A DNA stretch of 5,132 nucleotides from Promethearchaeota archaeon (GTDB lineage Archaea; Asgardarchaeota; Lokiarchaeia; Sigyniarchaeales; SOKP01), in NCBI GenBank assembly GCA_016840695.1, contig JAEORV010000172.1:1-5132 (forward strand), given 5' to 3'. Below, one piece after another: positions 1-5,132 of this stretch; position 1 is the first letter of the stretch, and each line of letters begins with the position of its first letter. A model generated the notes under the pieces. It was not told where the DNA came from and made no database searches. It was given only the letters and a program-made list of their open reading frames with translations. The translations under genes and the position numbers were made by a program.

Positions 1-390
1 TTAGACGAAAATGATTTTAGTTATGCTATTGCAACAACGTCTTCAATGAAAGAGGTAGAAGAACGTCTTTCCAAATTTCCAGATTTTTATAAAAAACTTA
101 ATGGAAAGATAATTTCAAGGAGTTCTGTGGAAAACATGAAACCCCACCCAGAAAGCATGGAACTTGCCGCAAATATGATGAACATGCCATTAAATCGTTG
201 TGTTATCGTTGGAGATATGCATACAGATATTAATATGGGAAAAGCTGTTGGTGCCATAACTATTGGCGTGTTGACGGGGATCTTTACGAAGGAAAAATTA
301 CTCGAGTTAAATCCAGATTTCATTCTTGATTCCGTTGCTGACATCCCGCAAGTTATCGAAGAAATTAAGCAATTAATTGATAAAAACTAA
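1..390 (+). CDS. HAD-superfamily phosphatase, C-terminal part (phosphoglycolate phosphatase-like), 5' end off the window
   Basis: The frame is open from base 1, so the visible 129 residues are the C-terminal part of a longer protein and the ATG at 46 is internal. Three of the four HAD signatures are visible: motif II ATTSS (visible residues 11-15), the motif III lysine in MKPHPES (Lys47), and the motif IV acidic loop GDMHTDI (71-77) followed by MGKAVGA, as in the HAD-IA phosphatases (Gph and relatives). Motif I, with the nucleophilic aspartate, must lie upstream of the window. Members of this family hydrolyse small phosphorylated metabolites in the cytoplasm using Mg2+. The substrate cannot be read from this part, so the Gph comparison is only by resemblance. 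The gene converges on the large lyase subunit, and its TAA stop overlaps that gene's TAG stop on the other strand. Confidence 0.85.
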   Translation, partial: LDENDFSYAIATTSSMKEVEERLSKFPDFYKKLNGKIISRSSVENMKPHPESMELAANMMNMPLNRCVIVGDMHTDINMGKAVGAITIGVLTGIFTKEKLLELNPDFILDSVADIPQVIEEIKQLIDKN

Positions 391-396
391 ATTTTT
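382..396. terminator. Candidate bidirectional oligo-T terminator at overlapping convergent stop codons
   Basis: Five A's (382-386) and five T's (392-396) flank the five bases CTAAA, which hold both stop codons: TAA of the HAD gene at 388-390 and, on the minus strand, TAG of the lyase gene at 387-389. Each transcript therefore meets a T5 run within a few bases of its own stop. Archaeal RNA polymerase can terminate at short T tracts without a strong hairpin. That this site works is inference. Confidence 0.45.
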
Positions 397-1571
397 AAGG
401 CTGAAAACGGAAAGTTCATTGCTCTCCAAATTGCAATATCGTTAAATCCTAAAATTTCGGCTTGAGTTTGTTCGCCATTACACGTGCTTATTACTTTATT
501 CCACAAGGTTTCAGCCACATCGTCGATGGTCTTATTTTCAGTAATTATATTACTCGCGTCCACATCAATGTTGCATTTCATGTAATCGCAACTTTTAGGA
601 TTTCCACAGATCTTAATCACGGGCGCCACAGGATTGCCCGTGGGGCTTCCGCGCCCAGTAGTCATTATGATTATTTGCGCTCCCGCTGCTGCCAATCCTG
701 TCATTGATTCCACATCTAAACCCGGTTCAATCATTAACCACAAACCTTTATCCTTAGGAGCTTCAGAGTATTCAAGTACTCCCTGAATAGGTGCCTTGCC
801 TGCTTTTGCAATGGTCCCTAATGACTTTTCTTCTATTGTTGTTAATCCTCCTGCGATGTTTCCTGGCGTTGGTTGGACGCCCCTGAAGTCAATTCCAATT
901 TTCATCGTGTTTTCTAAAAATTTATCTAGTATAGATTGTATTTTATCTTCCACGCTTTTATCGATGGCCCTTTGGATTAATAAATGCTCCGTCCCGATCC
1001 ACTCAGTAAACTCAGGAAGGATTGAGGTTCCCCCCATTTCAACAATCCTATCTGATACAATTCCAACTGCAGGATTTGCAGTAATTCCTGAAATTGAATC
1101 TGATCCTCCACACTCAAGTCCCAATACCAAATGTGAGAAGTCAAACGGTTCTCTCTTTAATTCTGCCGCGTCTTGGGACATTTTTTGAGCAAATCTAACA
1201 CCCTGCTCGATGGCAGCAACAGTCCCACCTCGAACATCCTGAACATCAAAAAATTCAACAGGTTTCTTTGATCTTTTAACCTGTCGTGCTAAGAGCTTGC
1301 TAGTAATATTTTCACATCCTAATCCTATCACTACAACTCCATACACATTTGGATTAATTGCCAGTCCCGATAGTGTTTTAGAAGTATAATTGAAATCAGG
1401 ACCAAACTGTCCGCATCCAAGCGGATGTGGAAGTGCCATTCCGTTCTCCACCTTATTTGCGACTTGTATGGCTACGTTATTCACGCAAACTACACTAGGG
1501 AGGATGACTATTTTGTTTCGGATTCCTACTTTTCCTTTAGGCCTTTGATATCCCATGAATTCCTCTCTCAT
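387..1571 (-). CDS. UxaA-family lyase, large (catalytic) subunit: altronate dehydratase / sulfolactate sulfo-lyase type
   Basis: This 394-aa protein matches the C-terminal catalytic part of the UxaA/GarD family. Signatures in order are GYQRPKGKVGIRN (7-19), HPLGCGQ (49-55), GLGCEN (83-88), GLECGGSDSISGITANP (151-167), PGNIAGGLTTIEEKSLG (236-252), TTGRGSPTGNPVAP (304-317) and AIWR near the C-terminus (380-383). Cysteines at 53, 86 and 154 fall inside conserved motifs; others (322, 328, 333, 364) lie in the C-terminal part. Family enzymes remove water, or sulfite in SuyB, from hydroxy acids such as altronate, galactarate or (2R)-sulfolactate, usually with Fe2+. The substrate is not decidable here. 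The preceding gene encodes the SAF subunit, so the enzyme is two-chain, as in SuyAB and archaeal homologues. The start used overlaps the small-subunit stop (ATGA) and has GGAGG 10 nt upstream. An alternative ATG at residue 6, preceded by GAGAGG 5 nt upstream, is possible. Confidence 0.92.
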   Translation of the reverse strand: MREEFMGYQRPKGKVGIRNKIVILPSVVCVNNVAIQVANKVENGMALPHPLGCGQFGPDFNYTSKTLSGLAINPNVYGVVVIGLGCENITSKLLARQVKRSKKPVEFFDVQDVRGGTVAAIEQGVRFAQKMSQDAAELKREPFDFSHLVLGLECGGSDSISGITANPAVGIVSDRIVEMGGTSILPEFTEWIGTEHLLIQRAIDKSVEDKIQSILDKFLENTMKIGIDFRGVQPTPGNIAGGLTTIEEKSLGTIAKAGKAPIQGVLEYSEAPKDKGLWLMIEPGLDVESMTGLAAAGAQIIIMTTGRGSPTGNPVAPVIKICGNPKSCDYMKCNIDVDASNIITENKTIDDVAETLWNKVISTCNGEQTQAEILGFNDIAIWRAMNFPFSALKI

Positions 1572-1846
1572 TTTATAGTTTCCTCCAGATATGCTGATTT
1601 AATATTGTGAGTGTGAATCCAGCCTCCTATACTTATATCTACTGTGGCCACACCTATTATTTGGTTGTATTTTATCACGTGTTGACCTCGTTTAATATCT
1701 TTTAATGCGAACTTATGACCCAAAGGAATTTCATCCTTTGCTTTTATAGACAAGCTGGGATTTATTTCGATTTCTGCCCCTTCATGTATATCCTCTAAGG
1801 AGGTTGCGCAATTATCGCTATCTTTTATGATAATAAATTTTGGCAT
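1568..1846 (-). CDS. UxaA-family lyase, small subunit (SAF domain; UxaA N-terminal domain / SuyA-like)
   Basis: The 92-aa product corresponds to the N-terminal SAF domain that is fused to the catalytic part in bacterial UxaA and separate in SuyA and many archaeal homologues. Recognisable elements are DNCATSLEDI (11-20, compare the family's DNVATAL), IPLGHKFAL (40-48), VIKYNQIIGVAT (57-68) and GGWIHTHN (74-81). Its role is probably to complete or gate the active site of the large subunit. The ATG at 1846 is the only reasonable start: an in-frame stop lies 33 nt upstream with no other ATG between. A weak GAG lies 9 nt before it. Its TGA overlaps the next gene's ATG. It is the first gene of a two-gene operon. 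Identity is firm; the substrate of the complex is not. Confidence 0.9.
   Translation of the reverse strand: MPKFIIIKDSDNCATSLEDIHEGAEIEINPSLSIKAKDEIPLGHKFALKDIKRGQHVIKYNQIIGVATVDISIGGWIHTHNIKSAYLEETIK
1582..1586 (-). promoter_or_regulatory. Shine-Dalgarno GGAGG for the large lyase subunit
   Basis: On the minus strand GGAGG lies inside the end of the small-subunit gene, 10 nt before the ATG at 1571. This is the strongest Shine-Dalgarno match in the window. With the ATGA overlap it supports translation of the large subunit by reinitiation or internal initiation on a shared mRNA. A second site, GAGAGG, sits 5 nt before the in-frame ATG at 1556-1554, so the exact start stays open. Confidence 0.6.
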
Positions 1847-1900
1847 TATATAGAACTCTATTATAATATTAATGTATTAACACATTTCTCAAATATCAAT

Positions 1901-1919
1901 GATTTAAATAGTTTTTTGA
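1901..1919 (-). promoter_or_regulatory. Candidate archaeal promoter (BRE plus TATA box) of the lyase operon
   Basis: Read on the minus strand, the A-rich run TCAAAAAAC precedes TATTTAAATC, resembling a BRE followed by a TATA box. Transcription would begin about 25 nt downstream, near 1880, leaving a leader of about 34 nt. Other AT-rich candidates lie nearer the ATG (1859-1866 and 1873-1880), so the choice is tentative. Confidence 0.35.
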
Positions 1920-1926
1920 CACAAGA

Positions 1927-1946
1927 ACTCACAAATTTGTAAGAGT
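1927..1946. promoter_or_regulatory. Palindromic candidate operator between divergent genes
   Basis: A perfect 10-bp palindrome, ACAAATTTGT (1931-1940), is flanked by ACTC (1927-1930) and GAGT (1943-1946), an outer inverted repeat shifted by two bases. It lies close to the middle of the 162-bp region between the divergent lyase operon and the 112-aa gene, upstream of the TATA-like boxes of both. A dimeric regulator could bind here and act on either gene. In AT-rich DNA such a palindrome can arise by chance. Confidence 0.3.
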
Positions 1947-1966
1947 AAAAATTAAAATATCCTAAG

Positions 1967-1985
1967 TTATATATTGAATATATAC
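1967..1985 (+). promoter_or_regulatory. Candidate TATA boxes of the 112-aa gene
   Basis: Two overlapping choices are TTATATATT (1967-1975) and AATATATAC (1977-1985). With the usual archaeal spacing of about 25 nt, the second would start transcription at about 2006-2009, giving a leaderless mRNA, which fits the absence of a Shine-Dalgarno sequence. The first would leave a leader of about 12 nt. Confidence 0.4.
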
Positions 1986-2008
1986 TAAAGATTAATTTTA
2001 AAGCTTTC

Positions 2009-2347
2009 ATGTCAGACGATTCGATTGAAATAGGAGATTTAGAAGCGTTTATCGACGGGTTAAAAAATTCTTTTGACAAGCTTGGTGAAGCTGATCCATC
2101 TGAGTCTCAAGGATTTCAAGCACAGTTAGCAAAGGCAATTTCAATTTTAAGAATGAAAAAAGTTGCTAAAGCTGAACAGCTTCCTGATTTCATAAAAAAA
2201 GCTTCCAAAGAAGAATTAAAAAATTTCCTTTTGAATCAATTAGAACACACAAAAAATTTACTCGAAAGCGGCGAGGCTAGTAATAGAAGGCGGTTTGAAT
2301 TAGCCATGAAAATCGTTCAATTGAGAGAAAAAATTAATAGTCTATGA
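2009..2347 (+). CDS. Uncharacterised all-helical 112-aa protein
   Basis: I do not recognise this family. The protein has no Cys, Trp or Tyr, only one Thr, and is rich in Lys, Glu, Leu, Ala and Ser, so it should be soluble and almost wholly alpha-helical. Probable helices span roughly 8-25, 36-51, 67-86 and 91-110, with breaks at ADPSESQG (28-35) and QLPD (57-60). The last helix starts with three arginines (93-95) and has heptad-like hydrophobic spacing, so a coiled coil or helical bundle is plausible. The ATG at 2009 is the only start after an in-frame stop at 1946-1948. It has no Shine-Dalgarno sequence but has TATA-like boxes at a suitable distance. It is transcribed alone, divergent from the lyase operon, with a T7 tract 6 nt after its stop. 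Codon use and composition look like those of its neighbours, which supports a real gene. No function is proposed. Confidence 0.75.
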   Translation: MSDDSIEIGDLEAFIDGLKNSFDKLGEADPSESQGFQAQLAKAISILRMKKVAKAEQLPDFIKKASKEELKNFLLNQLEHTKNLLESGEASNRRRFELAMKIVQLREKINSL

Positions 2348-2353
2348 CACATC

Positions 2354-2360
2354 TTTTTTT
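2354..2360 (+). terminator. T7 tract after the 112-aa gene
   Basis: Seven consecutive T's begin 6 nt after the TGA stop, with no clear hairpin before them. This fits intrinsic termination at oligo-T in archaea. Further T5 runs follow at 2406-2410, 2421-2425, 2429-2433 and 2456-2460 and could act as back-up sites. Confidence 0.5.
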
Positions 2361-2462
2361 ACCACAATATTAAATTTTATGCATAATAATAACATAAAAA
2401 GCAAGTTTTTGTGCGCTTTCTTTTTCTATTTTTAACCAATAGCCCAATTGGATTATTTTTCT

Positions 2463-2527
2463 GTTCGGATAGAACGAAATAGTTAATTTCTTTAAAGATT
2501 TAAAAGTTGAATTTCATTCTATAGAAT
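2463..2527. promoter_or_regulatory. Candidate cheB promoter region with three short inverted repeats
   Basis: This stretch holds GTTC-n5-GAAC (2463-2475), GAAAT-n5-ATTTC (2476-2490) and the perfect 12-bp palindrome ATTCTATAGAAT (2516-2527). A TATA-like TTTAAAA at 2499-2505 would place transcription start near 2527, so the 12-bp palindrome would lie between the TATA box and the start site, a position where bound repressors commonly block archaeal initiation. The first and third repeats share TTC/GAA half-sites. Function is inferred, and the local AT-richness weakens the case. Confidence 0.3.
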
Positions 2528-2562
2528 AAGGAAAAATGGGGATGTTCTTTAGGGGTTGAATA

Positions 2563-3177
2563 ATGTCTAAAAAACAAAAAACAAGGTGTGGTATTGGCGA
2601 TAAGATTGTCGTCATGGGTGCGAGTGCTGGTGGGATCAAAACTCTCAAGCTAATTTTGCAGGGAGTTCCAAGAGATTTTCCAAGTCCGATTTTAATCACC
2701 CAGCACCTGTCACCTACCTTTCAGAAGTTAGAACATTTTGCTTTTCTTTTAGAACTCGCGTGTGAAATAAAAGTAAAAGTGGCTGAAGAAGGAGAATTCT
2801 TGTACCCCGGTGTTGCATACATTTGTCCCCCAGCAAGACACATGGAAATTATAACTGATGATAATTTTCCTTGCATAAAATTATCAATTAATAAAAAAAT
2901 TAATTATGGAATGCCCTGTATTGACCTATTATTCAGTTCTATTTCTCAAGTTTATAAGGATAAGGCAATGGGCATTATATTAACGGGCATGTTAAGAGAT
3001 GGTGTCAATGGACTCAAGGAAATCAGGAAAGCCAGAGGAATGACAATCGCAGAATCAAAGGAAACAGCTGAATCGTACGGCATGCCAAGAAAGGCGCTTG
3101 AGGAAGGTGCTGCAAGACTTTCCGTGCCGAATTATGAAATTAGAAACCATCTAATTAGATTCACAGCAAGAGTCTGA
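2563..3177 (+). CDS. cheB: Stand-alone CheB-type protein-glutamate methylesterase, no receiver domain
   Basis: All 204 residues correspond to the CheB catalytic domain, which removes methyl esters from glutamates of chemoreceptors (and deamidates glutamines). The catalytic triad is visible: Ser21 in GASAGG (19-24), His48 in ITQH (45-48) and Asp146 in ILTGMLRDG (139-147). The Ser-His and His-Asp spacings (27 and 98) are close to those in enteric CheB. Other family marks are YICPPARHMEI (86-96), GMPCIDLLFSS (116-126) and SYGMPRKALEEGA (171-183). The canonical GMGxDG is GMLRDG here, as in some receiver-less CheB homologues. There is no N-terminal receiver domain, so control by CheA phosphorylation is not expected. 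An in-frame TGA just upstream (2557-2559) fixes the start; GGGG at 2552-2555 is a modest ribosome-binding site 7 nt away. A receptor gene lies about 1 kb downstream on the other strand; no other che gene is visible. Confidence 0.88.
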   Translation: MSKKQKTRCGIGDKIVVMGASAGGIKTLKLILQGVPRDFPSPILITQHLSPTFQKLEHFAFLLELACEIKVKVAEEGEFLYPGVAYICPPARHMEIITDDNFPCIKLSINKKINYGMPCIDLLFSSISQVYKDKAMGIILTGMLRDGVNGLKEIRKARGMTIAESKETAESYGMPRKALEEGAARLSVPNYEIRNHLIRFTARV

Positions 3178-3316
3178 TTGATGACTAAGGCAATTCGCAT
3201 TTCATAAGTATTCCTTCATCCATTCTTAAAGCAATAATGCGAGCATATTTATTTAATGAAATCTAAAATAAATTGTTTTAATTAAAAAACTCATCATCAC
3301 ACAAACATCGAGAAAA

Positions 3317-4072
3317 ATGCTCATAGACATCCATTGCCACGCAAATTTATATTTAGCTCTTCACCAAATCGTGAAGGAAGCGGATAATCTAGGAGTTGCA
3401 AAAATCATTGCCGTAGGAATGAGTGCGACAAGCCTTGAAAGAGTTTTAGAGATATCGGATCATTTTGATTTGTTATATCCTGCGTTGGGCATACACCCTG
3501 AAGAAGCTTCGATAAACAAAAGTCTTGAATCTCAATTAGATTCAATCGAAACACTCATTAGGGATAACAGAAATAAAATTTGTGCTATCGGCGAAATCGG
3601 TTTAGATCATCATTTTGTAAAAAATGAGGAATGCTACCCCCTTCAGAATAAAGTTTTTGAAACAATGCTAATGCTCGCACAAGAGTTAGAATTACCCGTT
3701 AACTTGCACACTAAAGGCGCAGAAAAGTTGGTGTTTGACACGTTACCTTCTTTCAATATTCCTAACGTGAACATACATTGGTATTCTGGTCCAGAAAACT
3801 ACATGAAAGTAGGCATTGATAGAGGATATTATTTTTCAATCACGCCTGCCATTAGCTACTCACCTGCCGTGAAAAATGTGGCTAAAATAATAGATAAAGA
3901 TCACCTTCTCTTAGAAAGTGACGGGCCCGTAGAATATTCTGGGCAAATTGGAACGCCCGCAATGATTAGAAGCGTATTAAATACCATTTCTAAACTCAAA
4001 AATATTAGTTCCGATGAATTAGAACAGCAAATAGAGGAAAATACCAGACTAGTATTTCCAAAGATATTCTAA
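3317..4072 (+). CDS. TatD-family metal-dependent hydrolase (putative DNase)
   Basis: The 251-aa length and full metal-site pattern fit the TatD family of TIM-barrel hydrolases. The expected ligands are present: DIHCH (Asp4, His6, His8), GIHPE (His60), AIGEIGLDH (Glu93), NLHTKGAE (His131), NIHWYSGP (His154) and ESDGPV (Asp202). Bacterial TatD proteins are Mg2+-dependent nucleases or exonucleases; substrates of archaeal relatives are largely untested, so DNase is a family label only. HWYSG replaces the common HCFSG, and ESDGP replaces the common ETDAP/ETDSP. The ATG at 3317 is the only ATG after an in-frame stop at 3269-3271 and puts the first ligands at residues 4-8, as usual. A weak GAG lies 4 nt upstream. 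A 139-nt gap separates it from cheB, and it converges on the receptor gene with 30 bp between stops. No tat genes are nearby, and the name implies no link to Tat export. Confidence 0.9.
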   Translation: MLIDIHCHANLYLALHQIVKEADNLGVAKIIAVGMSATSLERVLEISDHFDLLYPALGIHPEEASINKSLESQLDSIETLIRDNRNKICAIGEIGLDHHFVKNEECYPLQNKVFETMLMLAQELELPVNLHTKGAEKLVFDTLPSFNIPNVNIHWYSGPENYMKVGIDRGYYFSITPAISYSPAVKNVAKIIDKDHLLLESDGPVEYSGQIGTPAMIRSVLNTISKLKNISSDELEQQIEENTRLVFPKIF

Positions 4073-4089
4073 TCGTAAATACAATTTGA

Positions 4090-4096
4090 GAAAAAA
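4090..4096 (-). terminator. Oligo-T terminator candidate after the receptor gene
   Basis: On the minus strand the sequence TCTTTTTTCTC, with six T's, begins just after the TAA stop at 4103-4105 and lies in the 30-bp gap between the converging tatD-family and receptor genes. It could end the receptor transcript. On the + strand the T-rich GTTTTCTTTT at 4121-4130, inside the receptor gene, could serve the TatD gene. Confidence 0.4.
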
Positions 4097-4102
4097 GATA
4101 AG

Positions 4103-5132
4103 TTATTTAATATTTGACAAGTTTTCTTTTAGTTCTCTCGATAAATCTTCTAACCTGTTAGAGGTCGCCGAAATCTCCTCCATGGATGCGGTTTGCTCTT
4201 CAGCTGCCGTGCTAACCCCCTCCATTGCTCGGGAAATCTCCTCACTGCTTGCTGCTGCGGCTTCAATCTCTTGACTAATTGTTTCTACGATCGATACAGT
4301 CTTTTCAACAGAAGATTTAGATTCTTCAGCCAACTTTTGGACTTTATCTGCAACAACTGCAAAACCTAACCCGTGTTCACCTGCACGACCAGCTTCAATG
4401 CTAGCGTTTAACGCAAGTAAATTTGTCTGTTCTGAAAGGTTAGTAATTAACCTTGTAATATTTTTCACATCCTTAGCCAATGAATTTATATGTTCAAGAG
4501 ACCGCGCTTGATTCTGCGACTTTAAATTAACTTCCATTGTAGTAGCAGAGATCTCCTCTGCAGAAGCATTTACTTCGCTGGCACTTGCGGATAATTCTGT
4601 TGCAATGTTAGATGCACTAACACTGGCACTTGTTGCTCTTTCTATAATGCTTTTAGTAGATTTATCTGCTTGTGTTAGAAGATGTTTGGAATTATCAATT
4701 TCAATTTCGATATATGCGCCAATCGCAGTGAATAACATTACCGTGCAAAATATTAACATGCTACCTTGACGAAATTCGTACGCTATAACATTTCCTGTTT
4801 CTTCTAACACTGCAGAAACTAATATTAGCATACTACAAAGTATGCATATCAATAGAAAGAAATGAATAATTCTTCTTTCTTTAAGATATAATTTTAATAG
4901 GACATAACCGCTAAACAGGATAATAATCGCCATAATACCATATAAAATATATATTGGGATAGATCCAATAGCGGCTCCAAATATAACATTCCTTGTGAAA
5001 AGTTTTTTCTTGTTTTTTGATGGATTATATTTTTTATTTTCCACGAATACCGTGATGAGAATCCCAAGGGCTGCAACGGCAAAAACTACCGTTCCCAAGA
5101 TATCTAAAGACTCTATAATATATTTAAATATC
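4103..5132 (-). CDS. Methyl-accepting chemotaxis protein, multi-pass membrane type without HAMP; 5' end off the window
   Basis: The frame stays open to the right edge (343 visible residues), so the TTG at 5098 is probably an internal Leu codon and the N-terminus is missing. Numbering from that codon, hydrophobic segments lie near 3-19, 38-71 (one or two spans), 77-98 and 113-132, joined by short loops, with no room for a ligand-binding extracellular domain. The cytoplasmic helix begins straight after the last span, without a recognisable HAMP domain. The hallmark hairpin tip is plain: [29 protein letters not shown] in family terms spans 225-253, followed by QKLAEES (254-260). Glu-Glu pairs in small-residue contexts at 181-182, 286-287, 300-301 and 307-308 are candidate methylation sites, the last two one heptad apart. 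About 13 heptads follow the tip, a short signalling domain. There is no C-terminal CheR-docking pentapeptide. It should couple to CheA/CheW; the sensed signal is unknown. CheB nearby is a plausible partner. Confidence 0.92.
   Translation of the reverse strand, partial: IFKYIIESLDILGTVVFAVAALGILITVFVENKKYNPSKNKKKLFTRNVIFGAAIGSIPIYILYGIMAIIILFSGYVLLKLYLKERRIIHFFLLICILCSMLILVSAVLEETGNVIAYEFRQGSMLIFCTVMLFTAIGAYIEIEIDNSKHLLTQADKSTKSIIERATSASVSASNIATELSASASEVNASAEEISATTMEVNLKSQNQARSLEHINSLAKDVKNITRLITNLSEQTNLLALNASIEAGRAGEHGLGFAVVADKVQKLAEESKSSVEKTVSIVETISQEIEAAAASSEEISRAMEGVSTAAEEQTASMEEISATSNRLEDLSRELKENLSNIK

Noticed and set aside
462..1188. Two + strand open frames (462-707 and 796-1188) opposite the large lyase subunit
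   Set aside because: They lie wholly antisense to a gene with unmistakable family motifs and have low-complexity, shadow-like translations with no recognisable domain.
1425..1610. + strand frame of 61 aa spanning the junction of the two lyase genes
   Set aside because: Antisense to both conserved genes, with no ribosome-binding site or family resemblance.
1861..2079. Minus-strand frame of 72 aa across the divergent intergenic region
   Set aside because: It overlaps the start of the 112-aa gene and the promoter region, and its Phe/Tyr/Ser/Lys-rich translation is typical of AT-rich non-coding sequence.
2436..2460. CCAAT-n6-ATTGG stem followed by a T5 run, resembling a hairpin terminator
   Set aside because: The stem is only 5 bp and no gene or clear promoter lies just before it; I could not justify calling a small RNA or a separate terminator.
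2348..2562. Possible small RNA or missed short gene between the 112-aa gene and cheB
   Set aside because: No convincing short frame with a start signal and no stable structure was seen; only T tracts and short dyads, reported separately.
3275..3290. GTTTT-AATTAA-AAAAC inverted repeat before the TatD-family gene
   Set aside because: A short AT-only stem in AT-rich DNA; it may simply overlap a TATA-like box, and nothing distinguishes it from chance.
4086..4274. + strand frame of 62 aa opposite the receptor C-terminus
   Set aside because: Its Ser/Ala-rich translation is the mirror of the coiled-coil coding sequence on the other strand.
4894..5082. Second minus-strand frame of 62 aa within the receptor gene
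   Set aside because: An out-of-frame shadow of the membrane part of the receptor.

Overview
This AT-rich window most likely comes from an archaeon. The evidence is indirect: an altronate dehydratase-type enzyme split into a small SAF subunit and a large subunit, a stand-alone TatD-type hydrolase of archaeal appearance, TATA-like boxes placed suitably before genes, bare oligo-T tracts just after stop codons, and one gene with no Shine-Dalgarno sequence that could be read from a leaderless mRNA. The phylum cannot be named from the sequence, and a low-GC bacterium is not fully excluded. No RNA gene, mobile element or CRISPR array was seen.

Left part (1-1846). The window opens inside a HAD-superfamily phosphatase gene on the + strand; motifs II, III and IV are present and motif I lies off the left edge. 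It converges on a two-gene minus-strand operon for a UxaA-family lyase. The stop codons of the HAD gene and the large subunit overlap, and an A5/T5 pair flanks them. The small subunit (SAF domain, 92 aa) comes first and is coupled to the large subunit (394 aa) by an ATGA overlap. The substrate could be altronate, another sugar acid or sulfolactate.

Middle (1847-2562). A 162-bp divergent intergenic region with TATA-like boxes in both directions and a near-central palindrome separates the lyase operon from a gene for an unrecognised, all-helical 112-aa protein. A T7 tract follows that gene. A gene-free stretch of about 215 bp then holds several T tracts and three short inverted repeats ahead of cheB.

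Right part (2563-5132). This holds a receiver-less CheB-type methylesterase with an intact Ser-His-Asp triad, a TatD-family metal-dependent hydrolase with all expected ligands, and, converging from the right, a methyl-accepting chemotaxis protein that runs off the edge. The receptor has several membrane segments, no visible extracellular domain and no HAMP domain, and a short signalling hairpin with Glu-Glu pairs that are candidate methylation sites. CheB and the receptor plausibly act on the same adaptation step, but no cheR, cheA, cheW or cheY lies in the window. I found interesting variants and regulatory candidates, but no clearly new multi-gene system.
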